From Lunularia cruciata (taxonomy: Eukaryota > Streptophyta > Marchantiopsida > Lunulariales > Lunulariaceae), in NCBI GenBank assembly GCA_948567375.1, contig OX419757.1, positions 50,837,665-50,901,664 of the forward strand: DNA of 64,000 bases, written 5' to 3'. Every line of letters starts with the position of its first letter. Position 1 is the stretch's first letter. The notes under the pieces are model-generated. The model was not told where the DNA came from and did no database searches. It saw nothing but the letters and a program-made list of their open reading frames with translations. Positions 1 to 13,200 of the stretch are shown here, piece by piece. The position numbers and the translations under genes were made by a program.

Positions 1-296
1 GTCCGGAATAAGGCCAAACCTCAAAAATATGAGAATCAACTAAGTCGGAAGTGGGACGGAGTTACTGAGTTGGGCTGGAAGTCGAGCAGAGTCCACCTCG
101 GTGAAACTCAACTCATGGATTCTTCCATTCGGGTTGGATTGGGTTGGGAGAAAGTGGACATGGGTGAAGCTTGAGAAGTTATGAATTGAGGTTGGGAACA
201 GGTTGAGTTGAGCGGATCAAAGGATTTGAGCGGAACTTTGGTTTTAACGACGTTCTAATGAAGATCATATTGGGAGAGTGAGAGAGTCAAAATCAG
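1..296. other. no recognisable gene, left edge
   Basis: I see no coding region or known repeat here. The stretch is rich in imperfect TTGGGTTGG/GAGTTGAG words and may be the tail of the repeat that follows. Confidence 0.3.
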
Positions 297-1164
297 TCTA
301 AAGGCCCAAATAAATACTCAAAGGAAGGAAAAAGAGAAATGGAATACAAGTGCACCTAAAGGTGCGAAAAGAAAAAAAGAGGCCAAGAGCACATAAGCCT
401 TGAGAAAGCACAGGCACAGAGAAACCAAAGCATAAGCCTTGAGGCAACAAGAACAAAGCACTAAGAAGAGAAACCAATACAATGAAAAAGAAAACCAAGC
501 CAAATGGGAATCTATAACTGCACAAGTGTGATGATCCTCCAGAGGTATGTTTGGCAATAGTGATGGGGAGGCTGTAGAGGGAACCGGCACCTCCCACTAC
601 AGATGCCCATCAATGAAGACTCAGAGCCTGTGATCAGAGAGTGACAGAGACCCTCTATAAAAAATAAGAGGTAAGCATGGCGGGTGACATAGACAAAGTG
701 CCTCTCTTCTGTAGCAAGCCAAGTGCAGCCTCTCAAAGGAGACCATCAAACTAATGATGAAGGTGGCCAAACATCTCCACTGATAGAGGGACAAAGGTGT
801 CTAAGGCAAGCCATAGAGCATAGTGGCAATGATCATTGCTACTCTTGCTTGGATGTTAGCTCATGCTAAGGACTCAGTTTGAAGTGGGTTTGCCACCACC
901 ACATCATATAATATATGTTGGCCATCCCTGAAGGTGACAATATCTGTCTGCACGCTTGTGGTGATCCTAATAGGACCATCCATCACTCAATCTGGACTTG
1001 TGAGCGTGTAGAACATAGGATCTAGGCCACTGCATTTCTAATGCATCATGGATTCTAGTAGGCTCTCCTCCTATGGCAAATAAAAAAATGTGTACACCCA
1101 TAATATCAAATGAAGAACCAGAAGTGCATTGGTTTGGTAGGTCCAAGAGTGCTAGATGTGTAGG

Positions 1165-1655
1165 CCTAGCCAAAGTTGAAAGGCAGTTTTGAAACTCTAT
1201 ACAATATTTTATTGTTTCTATATTGATAAGAAGCTCCCAACCATGCGGTGATGCAGATTTTGTAGGGAAAGGAATTTTTCTCCAAAATGAAACCCAATTT
1301 TCAAAACCATCATTAGAATAGACAGACTGATTTTTTGAACTGATGCATTGTATGAGGCAAGACTGCGGGACTGCGACCAAGATGTTGAATCATTTGATCA
1401 TAGTACTTTGACGAGTAATTGTAACCAAAAAAAATAGATTTTTTTGCCTGTAGGGCGTACTACTGAGGGATGTACGTTGGCTTCTCAACTACAATGTGAG
1501 GGAAGCTTTTGATAATGTTAACCACCACGTACTATGTGCTGCGCTGGAAGAGCAGATAGTGGACCATAGGGTTATCAAAGAGATTTGCAAGATGCTTAAT
1601 GTGAAAGGGATAAACTTTGACATCCAGGCCAACATTCAATCTGAGTAGGAACTAA
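1165..1655 (+). other. insertion inside LINE copy 1
   Basis: This block of about 490 bp has no counterpart in the second LINE copy, where the flanking sequences (near 52085 and 52115) are almost adjacent. It carries an A-run near 1428-1435 and a plus-strand reverse-transcriptase-like fragment at its right end, so it is probably a separate insertion. I see no clear target duplication. Confidence 0.4.
1457..1648 (+). pseudogene. reverse-transcriptase fragment, group II intron/organelle type
   Basis: A 63-codon open stretch runs from just after a TAG at 1451 to a TAG at 1646. It contains NVREAFDNVNHHVLCAALEE followed by DHRVIKEICKMLNV. The (D/N)xRxxFDNxxHxxL pattern, followed by a D-R-x-(I/L) helix and a K-x-L-(N/K) turn, is the RT-1/2 region of group II-intron-like and mitochondrial reverse transcriptases. 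It is not the LINE or gypsy form. It lies on the strand opposite to the LINE it sits in. Only one RT block is present, with no YADD box, no maturase domain and no ribozyme domain V that I can see. An organellar DNA insertion (NUMT) is one possible origin; I cannot confirm it. Confidence 0.35.
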
Positions 1656-3590
1656 TTTGAATCAATTCTAAAACCATCTAAAAGAATTACTCAACTATAA
1701 TTGAAAGTCCTCAATCAAAGGGGAAGCATGAAGCTCCAACACCCTTCTTTCTGCAAGAGAGGATCCTAGCTCTATCAAGTAAAAGCTCATTTGTGAGGAT
1801 GCTAGAAATGGTGTAAGTGTGCATATGCTCACTAACCTTTGCTTGAAATTTCCTAAAGTCCAAGGACACAAAGTCTGCAAATGGGGATAATGCTATACAT
1901 GCCAGGCTTGGCAATAAATCCCAAGCCAAACAAAGAGATATTTGGAAATCATAGGTAAATGAATCAACATCCACAATAGGTGGCAACAAATGTGCACCCC
2001 TTGTGTAAGAACCTATCTGCCAAAAGAGGGGCCACTAGTGCCCATACTCCTAAGTAAGTTGCCGGTGCAATGCCCTCATGAGATGTGATACCACATCCTT
2101 CCATAACTACAAGAAGAGAAAACTATAACCGCCACCAATCATCGGAAAACTATGAGAGCATATAAGGTCCTAAGAGTGTGGAGAAGGTGTGTCACATAGA
2201 ACTATGAAAGGACAATAGATGTGGAAGGAGCATTTCTATGGGAGGATATATATGTTCCAAATAAGATGCTCTCGGGATATAACATCTCAAAAGGAGGGAG
2301 TCGACCACCTGTGTGTTCCCAAACCTGGGGAGGAGAGGAGTAAAGGCAATAGCTTGAATCAAAGTATTTGAGACAAAAGAGCTACAAAAGTACTCATCTC
2401 CAAGAGGGGAGCCCAACAATGTAGGCTCCTCTCTTGTAATAAGGATTGGAATCTTGATGGGAAGTTAGAGAGAGTAAGGACTATATGAGCTCTAGATCTT
2501 GCATTTATGAGTCTAGACTTGTAAACCCAAGGTTTCAAGACTAAGTGTAAAAGCCTACATTATACATACTACTTCTTCCGAGGGGCCCAAGATGTGGGTG
2601 TCATTCGATAGGGATGTAAAAAGACATGTAGGAAAGGCAGCAGCCACCTCATCCAAAGTTGTGTAGTGAGATATGGCAAATAATGGCCTTCCCAAAGGAT
2701 CTCCTTGGCATGTGCCCTCTACCAATGTCAACTAAGTGAACTCTCTGATGGTAATATGATGGCTATATAACAATGATGTCTATATACCATAGAAAGTATG
2801 CACAAAAAGGAATCAAGGAGGGAATCTGATCCCCAACCAAACAAAGAGCCCAAAACAAAGCTAGTTGGGAAAGGGTATTAGAAACATCCACTTGAAAAAC
2901 TACCCAATCAGGGTGGAGATCCAAGGAAGCTCTCATGCTTGCAATAACCATCTCACAGCCTCTTGATGTGGCTATAGCATACTAAAGAGGAGACAAGAAA
3001 TATGAGAAGGAGTGTCGGAGCTGTAAAAAAAATTGGTGCATAAGGCTAAACATAAGAAAACATCCTCTATGGCTATGGGGAAAACACTTGTAGTCTCCTT
3101 GGATAGAGCAACAAGACATGATGCACAAAGAAAACAAGCAGCACCCACGAGCACCAAACTTGAGGTAATATGTTGGCAAAAAGAAAAAAGAAGGGGGAAG
3201 CTTGAATTTTGTCATATCAAGGGAGAGACAATCAAGTAAATGCTCAAAATAAAGTCTTGAAGAACCACCTGCTGAGACATAAGGAGAGTGGAGTAAAGCA
3301 TGGGCAAAGAAGGACTCTATAAGATGTAGCTCCTCATCAAGGTGATAATCATGGATAAAGGATGGAAGGTCAAGTGTGGATGATGGATGGAGATCTTGTA
3401 AGGCCGATAAAGTATCTACCAAGAAAGCTATTGGTTGTTAGGGTGAGAGTGCTTAGATTGCTTGTTGATACTCCCCAACCTGGCATAGTATCAAGGAGCA
3501 ACATAAACAGTGATGCTCTGGAGGTGGAGCATGGGCTTTATGTAGACTTTATGATATGTCTAACAACTGCTTAGGCTAGGATGGTGTACT

Positions 3591-3694
3591 TGTAGTACTC
3601 CGAGGACAAGAGAGGAGAAAGAAACACAAATTACACACTCATTGTAATACTCTGAGGACAAGAGAAGATAGAGAAACACAAATTACACACTCAA
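3591..3694 (+). repeat. 52-bp tandem duplication at LTR start
   Basis: Units 3591-3642 and 3643-3694 both start TGTA(G/A)TACTC and end with ACACAAATTACACACTCA. The copy at 53485 has a single unit, so the duplication is specific to copy A. Confidence 0.8.
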
Positions 3695-4383
3695 CATCCG
3701 GTGCCCCAAAGGAGCACCTTCTCTTTATTATATAAACAAAGAGGATCTCCTCCTAGGAAGCTCCACCATAGGATTAGGCACACAGATAGGTGACCTGTCA
3801 GCAAGCTTCACCCTTGGATTACTTACTTGGATGGGTGACATGTTGGTCTAGGTCTTATCTGGTTGGTCAAACAAGCTTTGACCAGAGGGAATCTTTTAGG
3901 GAATCTTCCTATAGGAGTCTCAGAATCACGTGAGTAAAGTACCGTTGGAAAGCTCTCAATGAGACAAACCAAGGAGGAAGGGAAGGCCAGCCATTCCTCT
4001 GTTGAGGGGGGGGAATTTGTACATTTTCAAGGCCTAATTCATCCGTTTAGGCCTCTAAAATTGCCTTCAAAGATTTTAGGTATATTTTGGTTCTTATTCT
4101 ATTAGTAGAAGTGCCCTTTTGGTGATACCTCTTTCTGATCTGTTTAGTCCATCATGTGTAACATCCTTCCAGATGTTACCAAACCAATTCTCACCTTTAA
4201 ATCATATGTCTAGCTATTGGTTCTAAGGTTCTCACGTCTATTTCGGTTTCTGCTCTCTTAGTATAAGTACTCTTTTGGTGATACTTCTATCTGATCTATT
4301 TTGACCATCATGTATAACATCATTCTAGATGTTACCAAACCAAATTTCACATCTAGATCATATGGCTAGCTCTTGGTATTGCA
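3591..4383 (+). mobile_element. solo LTR, copy A
   Basis: Collinear over its whole length with 53485-54225, 50 kb away and in the same orientation. It begins TGTAGTACTC and ends GGTATTGCA; the other copy ends GGTATTACA, a TG...CA type terminus. Flanks GTACT (3586-3590) and ATACT (4384-4388) look like a 5-bp target duplication with one change. There is no internal retroelement sequence beside it, so it is a solo LTR. It interrupts the minus-strand LINE region. The first 52 bp are duplicated in tandem. Confidence 0.75.
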
Positions 4384-5420
4384 ATACTACTCCTATAAAA
4401 TTGGCCAATCTCTACAAAGGAACCGATGAATCTGAGAGGCAATCTCTTGGTGTTCAGATGCATCCCCATGAGCAGGAAGAAGCAAAGTCCACTAGGGGAA
4501 GAGAGCAAGTAGGATCCATGTGGAGACATCTCTCCTAGGTATTTGCCAAGATAGCATGTATGAGTATGGAAAGCATGGAGCCTACTAGATGGTGGGGGGG
4601 CATGGGAATCCTAGTATACATGCATGGATGGGGTAAACCTAGTTGGAAAGCTTGAAGGGGATCCAAAGAATGGAGCAAAGAGTAAAAGTTAGGTGGTGCT
4701 TGTAGTGAGAGGGTTGGAGTATGAAGAGGTCTAAGGGAGTAGGCGGAGATGTGGCCTATGCCCTCATTGTAAGCATCTAGCTTGTCATCAATGTTGAGCC
4801 AAACCAACTCCTACCCATGGGCAATCCAAGCATGATTCCATAAGGCACTGGTGAGGTAGGATGTAAGAGGGTGTTGAGGGTACTAGAGAAGGGATGTCGA
4901 TCGGTGGTGGTGGAAGCTCCGGAAGAAGAGGGGGAATCAAAGCGTATGGTTGTGGTGGTGGTGGTGGTGGAGTTGGGACACTAGGGGGAGAGAACAAAGA
5001 GGATAGTGGGTGGGAGGTCCTCCATAGGAGAGTCGACCAAAGTGGGTTTCACGCCAAGGGACGATGGAGGCCGTGGTAAAGGGATAGATGTGGCTCCATC
5101 ACGAGGAACCTGAGCCCCTAGGGAAGCATGTTGGAAGAGATGGCGCATACCTCTATGCCCTAGATGCACATAAGAGGTATGGGGTGCAAAATGAGGAGCG
5201 TCGCTTATTGTAGTCCATCTAGGTGCCCGTGCTAAAGAACAAAGTGGTGGCATCATAAAAGACTCTACAAAATGATCTCCTATATCCTATGAGGTATAAC
5301 CCAATACATAATGAGAAGAGAAAACATCCCATAACAAAGACTAACAATCTGACACCAAGCACAAACAAGAGCAAAACTAAATTTAGAAAAATAGGGAAAG
5401 GATGTAAGGGCCTATATGAG
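4384..5420. other. repeat-derived sequence, probably 5' part of LINE copy 1
   Basis: No intact gene. On the minus strand there are open but unrecognised proline-rich stretches, for example 4997-4788, which encodes runs of Pro from a (GGT/GTG)n tract at about 4951-4971. Position and orientation suggest the upstream part of the LINE interrupted by the solo LTR, but I recognise no domain. Confidence 0.3.
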
Positions 5421-5422
5421 AT

Positions 5423-5678
5423 TTGCAGTTCTGTTAGCTCCAACAGGTATGATACACAAGCCCTCCTGTGCAAGACTCTTAAGTACATGAACCCTTTGAT
5501 TCAAGAACCTCATATACAAGAGCCCTGCAGTCCTAGAAATTTTTCCACATTTGCAGTTCTGTTAGCTCCAACAGGTATGATACACAAGCCCTCCGGTGCA
5601 AGAACTCTCAAGTCCATGAACCCTTTGATTCAAGAACCTCATATACAAGAGCCCTGCAGTCCTATAAATTTTTCCACA
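5423..5678. repeat. 128-bp tandem duplication
   Basis: Two adjacent units, starting at 5423 and 5551, each begin TTGCAGTTCTGTTAGCTCC and contain CAAGAACCTCATATACAAG. They differ at only a few positions, so the duplication is fairly recent. Both units stay open in one frame, but the encoded peptide has no recognisable character. Confidence 0.85.
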
Positions 5679-5699
5679 CAGACTGATTGAGCCAAAGCC

Positions 5700-8600
5700 A
5701 AATCCCAAATCCCACTGAACCAAAATTTGTAATCAAACTGAGCCAAAAACCACGTGGAAATTGGTTCCGAGAGGAGCAATAGAGTAGGATGGGTCGATAG
5801 GCTATGTGTAAAACCTGCTATTGGAAACTGTGTGAACTACAGGTTTCGGTCTCAAAGAACCCAGCGCCCTCTACCACTCGTATTGCCAGAGTGTTGGAGA
5901 AGACCCTTTTGAATAACCAAAGTCCAGCCAATAGAGTTCGAAATGACAGGAAGGCTACTCTGACCATACAGGAAAATGAGAACCATATGAAGAAGCTTGA
6001 TCTCACTTGACCATCCAAGTATGGACCTCTGTAGTCAAATGCACTATACAATATTCCCTTTCCCAGCCTCCCACAACGAAAAAGCTCACTGGTTGGACAC
6101 CAATAATCAACTATAGCTAATATGTTAAAGCCTCTGTTCGCCAGAAAGGGCTTCTCTATTTTCACACGCTCAATCACCGTGTACCAGTCGCTAGGCCGAC
6201 AAAGCTTCTATTAGCCAAAATGGAGACTTCTCCATTTTTACGGGCTCAGTCGATCTGTCCCTCGCTCTGCAAAGCTATCTCTCTCATAGTTTCAACTATC
6301 CCTCCGAATTATTAAATCCCCACCGCTAAAAAGCTCTCTGCACTAACTCCTTCTCGCAACAATAGCAAATTCAATAATGTTCAATAAAGTGGCCATTCCC
6401 TAAAAAGGAGACTTTTCCCTTTCAAACGACTCCATACTCTTACATTCGAATAGGAGCTAAGCGGGTCCAACACGTAGCAGTCGAAAAGCTAAAGCAACTG
6501 CAACACGCAACAATGACAAATAAAAAGAGACTTCTCCATTTCTACTCGTTCTCGAGTATCTATCTATCACTCGGATAATTTGTTCAATTCATTGGTAAGT
6601 ATGCTGTTCTTTCTTAAAGGATGACCCTATGCAAAACATGAACTGTAGTGTGAAAATCTGGAAAATCCCCTCTGTGTTTGTGAAGTGATTGTCTGATAAA
6701 TTGATTCTATTTATTGGGAATATGATGTTCCATCTTACAGGACGAACCTTTATGGGCACCTAGAAACAAGCCTCCGTGTTTATGAAAATGATTGTCCTAT
6801 GAACTTCCTGCGCCACGTCAACGCTTCGAGGGGTACTGTTCAGTCTTTTCACCGACTTGTGGTATTGTTAAACCGTTCTTGTCATGTGGGGACGCGTTCA
6901 ATTCTTTTTCAATTAAGCACTCGGGTTGTAAGAACTCTCCGCAATACATGATTCGGATGCCAAATATGAGCACAGTGGTGGTTTATATAAAGGAACAGAT
7001 GGTTAGATCTTACAACTACTTAATTAAGAGAGTTTCTAACCTTGATTCACGCGCACCACAAGTTGAAGAGTGTATGCGCGTAAATAGCACCCTAGATGTA
7101 GCATCTCCCGCATTGATTAGTTGCAGAAGGAAGTCATATTGGGGCGGACATCGCTTAGATGTTGTCCTAAAAGGACAAAAGGTGGTGTAGATCAGTTGAG
7201 GCGTCTAATGATTAACCTTTCCCGGTCTCAGAGCCACTGAGATTTTATCGAGACGAAAATGTCCTAACCCTTATCTCCTGGATCTACCCTCAAATAGAAG
7301 TCGATAACAAAACTTTTTGCATTCTTACCGAAGAAAATGGTGAATGACTACAAATATGAATACCATAATAGCTTGCTGGTAGGTATTCAGATTAACTTTG
7401 TCTTCTGATCGAAACAGTACTTGCGATTGGGGATTGGAGATCTTGCAGATTCAACTTTTCCAGTTTCTTCCCCAGAGATGGCTGCCTTTTCTCTGTAAAA
7501 ATTAACTCAAATTATCGTTTGCACCACGATTGGTAGGTCTTGTTCACCTAATTTCATGGGTCAGTTCTTATGGTCGTTGCTTTTGATCTGCAAAAGTTTC
7601 AGCTATCTGTTTGAATGGTCCAATCATCTAGCTGAATAGGCGGTCCAATGACAGTGATCTCTTGCATCACCGTACAAGAGATATCGATGTTGATAACAAA
7701 GGCTAGTGCAGATCATTCCCCTTCGATGCAGAAAGGGTGGATCTAGGTATGGCGGCCATGGAGATAGAATTAGACTAGGGACTGATTTTTTTAACGCAGA
7801 CCATAAATCTTTTGAAGACTTTACGTATTACCTCGTATCTACGACATTTGATCAGTAAAGCTTTGGCATCACGGGCTGGCAACACTAAGAAACCACCTGG
7901 GCTTACACAAAGAGCTGATAAAGTAAAACTCCATGTAAAAATTCGTCCGCCTTCTTCGGATCCCAGATGTTATAAGTATTACGAGTGTGGCCCGGTGTCG
8001 ACTGCATGTAGACGGCTTTTGGGTCCTAGTCTATCGATAATACTTATCAAATGCGAAAGACTAAGGGGTCCTTGTAGAAAACCAAGAAGCAACAAATGGC
8101 TTTTGAATTCAAATAATATACATGGCATATCGTGAATCTCCGTCTCACGAGTATGCAGCAACCATGGAAATCTCCAAGACTGACCTTAGTCAGGTGCCAC
8201 CCGTCTCTACTACTCTGAGTCCCTTCGACCAACCTGAGACATTGCAGACGGACGAAAGTGGGGACAGTTGATCATCGAAACTAGTCAGGAACTCATGTTG
8301 GCCTGAAGTCTCGACATGGTATACAGTAGTAGTATCTAAGACTACATGCAAACTGAATGACCTAGAGGAAGAGATCGTTGATAGGCTTCTCCTCGTCCTA
8401 CCAAATTCTCAACTTTCCCCCTTGATCTTGACCGGGTCACTTGTGCACAGCAATGAATCAGCTTTCACTTTGATATGCGACGGCCAGGCTCTCCTCGACC
8501 ATTTAAATTCATGTTCAACAATATCTGTAAATTCAAGCCTGTTAAACAAGACCCTTACCTGTTTCTAGTCTTTCCACCCTCTGTAGAAGTAGGCCACGGA

Positions 8601-10230
8601 AAGAAACAATAGAAGTTGACATTAGTGTTGCCTTTCTGACTGGGCTGGGGAGTTCTTTCTTCAATTTGAATAGGTCATCATGCCTCAGAAGACTGTTTAA
8701 ATATATCTTGTCCAATCTTTTGTGACATATCTACCGCCATATCTCAACAAACACTATAGAATAATGATATAACAAGATTCAACACATAAAGTAGACAAAA
8801 TGTCAGTCCAGAAGTCGAACTTGACATGTGCAGCTCTGGATGCTATGCTCTTTGCCTGACAAAAGTTTCAATGAGTCATAGATTCAAATGCACACAACAT
8901 GAATCTTGTTCTACTGTGCAAACTACATAACCAAAAACCTGAACTTACCACGGTGTGCTTACTTTCGACCAAGGAATTGTCTAGCAGATTTTCAATAGGC
9001 TTGGTCGTGAATTGTGGGGTTGGTGAATGCTGTAGCAGATCTCCCACTCCTTCAGCCCTTTTCGGTCACTTGGGCATATTGCCATCTAATGACTCAACTT
9101 CATTCACGGCTACCATATATAATTCCGACCATCACCTTCAAGCGCTGTTATTCACCTCATTCAATCATGGACTTCTTGAGTGAATATCAAAGCTCGTCGT
9201 GAAAACCCCATTCCTGTGGGAACACGACTCCTTTGGTGCTCAAGAAACTGCCACTTCTTCTAAAGCATGCGCTACCAGTTATCATTAAGACTTTTCCAGG
9301 ATGGACAATCCGTCACTGACTTGAGGTTAGGAGATAAATATTCTCTCACTCATAATTCGTCTTCAGGAATCACACTTCGGCGTATGAAGTTGTCTTTCGT
9401 ACCAATACGGTCAAATCTCATCGGTCCTGTATTAACATCTCAGAAGAAACAGACAGCTTTAGGTCATAAAAAATCAACTACATATGGTGCAAAAGTTGGC
9501 AATCAACCACACGAATCCTCTGTCCCCTTTACAAAACAAAATAATCCATAGTTCTATTCCATCAGTAACTGCCTCAGATAGGTGGACTGGAACGTGATCG
9601 TGAAAGGCTTTATGTCCGATTCTTCGATGATTGAGCCTGGTTCTCGTGAACAACTCAGAAGGGACAGCATCCTACTCAGCATCTTTCTTCTTGACCGCAT
9701 TCAGATTAAGTTCATAGTTGTTTACATTCCTCGCCCACTAAGATTAAACTTCACATGTGCTGCTGACGGATGATCATGCCTCTTTCAGCTGCCTGGCATG
9801 GACCGCTTTGTTTTTGTTCTTATTCGTTGGGATTCCGTATGCAACAAATTCTGACCGTGATCATCGCTTTCAAGCCTTCCACGACACTCCCAACCTACGA
9901 GTTAGATTTCGGCCAGTCAGCCTTTGATGTTTCGAGACATACTTTAAGTCACCTAGTAGACCGGACCGTTATCTAACAATAGTTGTACACAAATCATATG
10001 ATGGAACCCATCGATACTGTAGCACTCCTTGACTTGAGAATGTTATATGCCTTCTCCTATGCATATAAGTGCACCGGTGAGGATGAGGGCCTCGTTCTAC
10101 AAAGTCTTGTATTTCAATACCAGTACCCAGTAGCGGGGACCTGTTTTTTACATTTTATACTTATAACCGTTTGGATCCCAACTTGGTCTTTCATGGTAGT
10201 GAAACGTGTGGTTTACACTTTAATTTAAAA
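5700..10230. other. CpG-retaining intergenic block, no recognisable gene
   Basis: Composition changes here to a more even base content with many CG dinucleotides. Open frames of up to 132 codons exist (6792-7190) but show no family features. Local structure includes a degenerate series of a GGAGACTTCTCCATTT-like word (near 6145, 6217, 6404, 6522) and two imperfect units of about 110 bp at about 6590-6800, both with CC(T)CYGTGTTTRTGAA. I cannot support a gene, but a decayed or non-coding transcript is possible. Confidence 0.4.
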
Positions 10231-13200
10231 TAGATTATTTAAATTTATTTTAAATTTATTTTAAAATAATCATTAAAAATCATATTTAGATTATATTAAA
10301 GGAGAGGAAATGGGAAACCATCTCACCTTTTAGTCTCGTCCACCTCACCTTTCATTTTTTAACACTTCTAGCCAATCAGATTGGTTGATAGTGTGGAATT
10401 AATCGTTGTCTTGACATGGTCATAGGATTTCTACCTTTCTCGTATTCTAGCATTGTGTCCAAGTTTATAACATAGTGAGAGCGGTTTGATTGATTTATTT
10501 GCACCTGTATATCATAGAGGGTGAGGTAGAAAAAACCGAAAGTAGGACTAAAACATTTGCAATGATCTCTTCTTGCATCCCTTCTTTAACATGATAAATC
10601 ATACTCGTATGAATATCAACAATAATATAATAGGAATACTGATCTCTATTTGTAATATCTTTCAACTCTATTGCAGATTTGCCATTGAGAATTACTAATG
10701 TATTTGAGAATTTTCTTCCCGGGGTGCCCCTTGACCCAACTCACTGACCTGGCAGTGAAACCCCTGCTGGGGCGAGACCATGCCACAATTCGCTGTTGTC
10801 AATTCGATAAAATCCTTCAAAACAAAATATTAAGAACAGTTAGAACGTAGGCAAACGTTTTAGAACGTTCTCCTTGGCACCATTTTAAGAGAAACGGTTT
10901 CAATATTCATTGTACAATTGGATTACAGTGTTCTTGTATGTAAACAGACGGACGTCCCGATATATAGGCAGACGGGCGTCAGCATGTGGCAATGTGATTC
11001 TAGTGTTATGATGGAAGGGGTGTTTCCTTTCATCATGTCCATAGTATACGCGATAAATTAGTTTATATCTATAATACATTTGGATTTCGCCGGGGTCCTT
11101 AGTGAGAGCTAGATTTTGGTGTTGAGACAGTGTCGATGAGTTTCCTTTCATGGCCAAAGTACAATAGTAGCATGATAATAGAACAAGAAAGTTTCAGAGT
11201 GTGCATGTCACTGTGAGAACGTTAAGAAGATTATGTCACGTACCCACAACCGAAGTAAGTTTGTGCACCTCAAGTTTGCGAAAGAATCTAGGAGACTCCT
11301 AAATTTCTTTAGCTGCATGAAGGATAAGGAATCAAATGGAATGCCACGTGCATTATTATTCAAAAAATCTAGAACACCGATTGCATGAGTTTCGAGAGGG
11401 TTGAAGGTTTATTCATCGTAAGCATACAAATTTTACCCAAGAAAGAGCACTGCAGTCAACTAACTCCAACTCTTATGAAAGAATCTTAAAATCCAATAAC
11501 ATTCTTAAAAGCTAACTAAAATCTAATTAAGAAATTAAATATGTGAGAGTAAACACAGGAATCAGAAATATAAAAAAAAAAGTACTATGAATCCTTGTTA
11601 ATTTTTAAGTAAAAAAGCCTTAAAATACATAGTAAAATAAAAGAACATAAACTCTTTGGGCATTCCAATGAATGTTCCATAAGGTCACTAGTCCTCTAAA
11701 TGTTAGGATGTTCACATACTTCAATATACATCGATGTTATATGAACTTATGATTGCCTCTTGTAAGTATGTCAATAATAGACTGTATGCCTTGAAGAATA
11801 TTACAACTACACTTTCATTTCAGGCTTTGAATATAGCTTTTGATGAAATTTGTAGTCTTTCTTTTAGCCGCAATTCATCTCACCATTTGAAATAGATATA
11901 ACTTAAATGGTCACTTACTTCAAAGTAAAGAACAGAAATTTTTGGCATTCATATTTTATCTTCCAATCGCAACAACAGCATAGAAACCATTTACTGAAAT
12001 TTACTCTTGTACTCGTTCTCTTTATTACACCTAAGATACAAGGGTATAATGCATCTCATTTTGAACAAGTGATAAAGTACATTTTCTTTTTAAATTTGGG
12101 ATATTTTTTAAATTTCATAAAGCACATACTATGACCAAGTTTGTAACTTCATAGCAAATTTCAAGTGCACATGGATCTTCTTTTATGAAATAGCTGAATA
12201 ATTTACAATTGTCTCAATTAGAACGCATGCCTCTATCATACACATCTACTGAAACATTGGCACTTTCTGTCCATTCCATATTTTTCAGATTACTTGAATA
12301 CAATGACTCTAGTCCATATTAAAATGTCATGTATAAATCTTTAATCTATATGCTGTACAGCCAATCATTTAACAAATTAAACAAAAATAATAGTAGAAAT
12401 TTGCAATATATTTGTGGAAGAATTCAGGACTTGAGTTTGATCTTGATCTTGATTATTAGTTCATTGATTAATCTGATTATATGCTAGTAGTATCTAATCA
12501 CCATTATTATCACAAAGAAATCCAAATTAATTTGATCATTCAGTCCAAGAAAATGAGACAAAAAGGTTGATTAACTCTCTTGATGCATGATTGGTTAAGA
12601 ATTGAATGTTAAATGTATGAATAATTGACTATTATGATTGAGAAAGAGATTTTTTTATTATATAATGATTATATAATCATATGATCTAATTTATCTCATG
12701 TAGTATATTCAATGGAACAAGACAAATAAAAATTATTTTATTTTTATATTTTTATATTATAATTCACATGTTGAATATCTTATTTTATGATCATTGTAAA
12801 GGTGGATGAATTTTTTTCATTGGCTATGCTCTAAGGCGATTAGAAAACAACTATAATCCAAAAAAATTTTATAATCTTTGACTAATTTATTACTTGCTGC
12901 AAATTCATTGTAAACATTCTACCATGAAACCTTTAGTTTATAAACCAAGCTATCTTCTACATTTAGCTGATAGGACATGTCAATAAAAAATCTCAATTTT
13001 GGTGCAAAACAAGGATGGTTCAATTGATCAAACACACAAAAGATTTAGTATACTTAACGTGAGTTAGTGTAATTTTAGAGATTTTTATCCTCAACTTGAT
13101 ATTAGAATTAAATATCTCGTTCTTTCTTAACTCAATAGATGATCCTTTAGGAGCTAGGTTTCTTGCTCTGTATTGCACACAAAGTTATACACAAAAATTT

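Larger units (their letters stand above)
300..3585 (-). mobile_element. decayed LINE (non-LTR retrotransposon), copy 1
   Basis: Remnant of a LINE ORF2-type polyprotein read on the minus strand. From high to low coordinates: a pre-RT segment (about 3420-3060); an RT palm segment (about 2950-2770) with the string DLHPDWVVFQVDVSN, where the first catalytic Asp region lies; the second catalytic box near 2600-2605, now Asn-Asp in a THILGP context where the family has Asp-Asp; then C-terminal parts near 1090-960 and 740-510. All frames are broken by stops and shifts. The segments from about 500 to 2750 align with 51440-52401 plus 62121-63480, a second copy in the same orientation. A block at about 1165-1655 is absent from that second copy. 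Family assignment rests on recognising the RT and C-terminal strings. The 3' end is uncertain; near 380-470 there is an imperfect tandem repeat of about 45 bp around CATAAGCCTTGAG. Confidence 0.6.

Noticed and set aside
6792-7190. 132-codon plus-strand frame in the 5.7-10.2 kb block
   Set aside because: No family features, no plausible splice partners, and a frame this long can occur by chance in a 64-kb window.
10718-10790. GC-rich island that could be an RNA gene
   Set aside because: No cloverleaf, no A- or B-box, and no rRNA-like sequence that I recognise.
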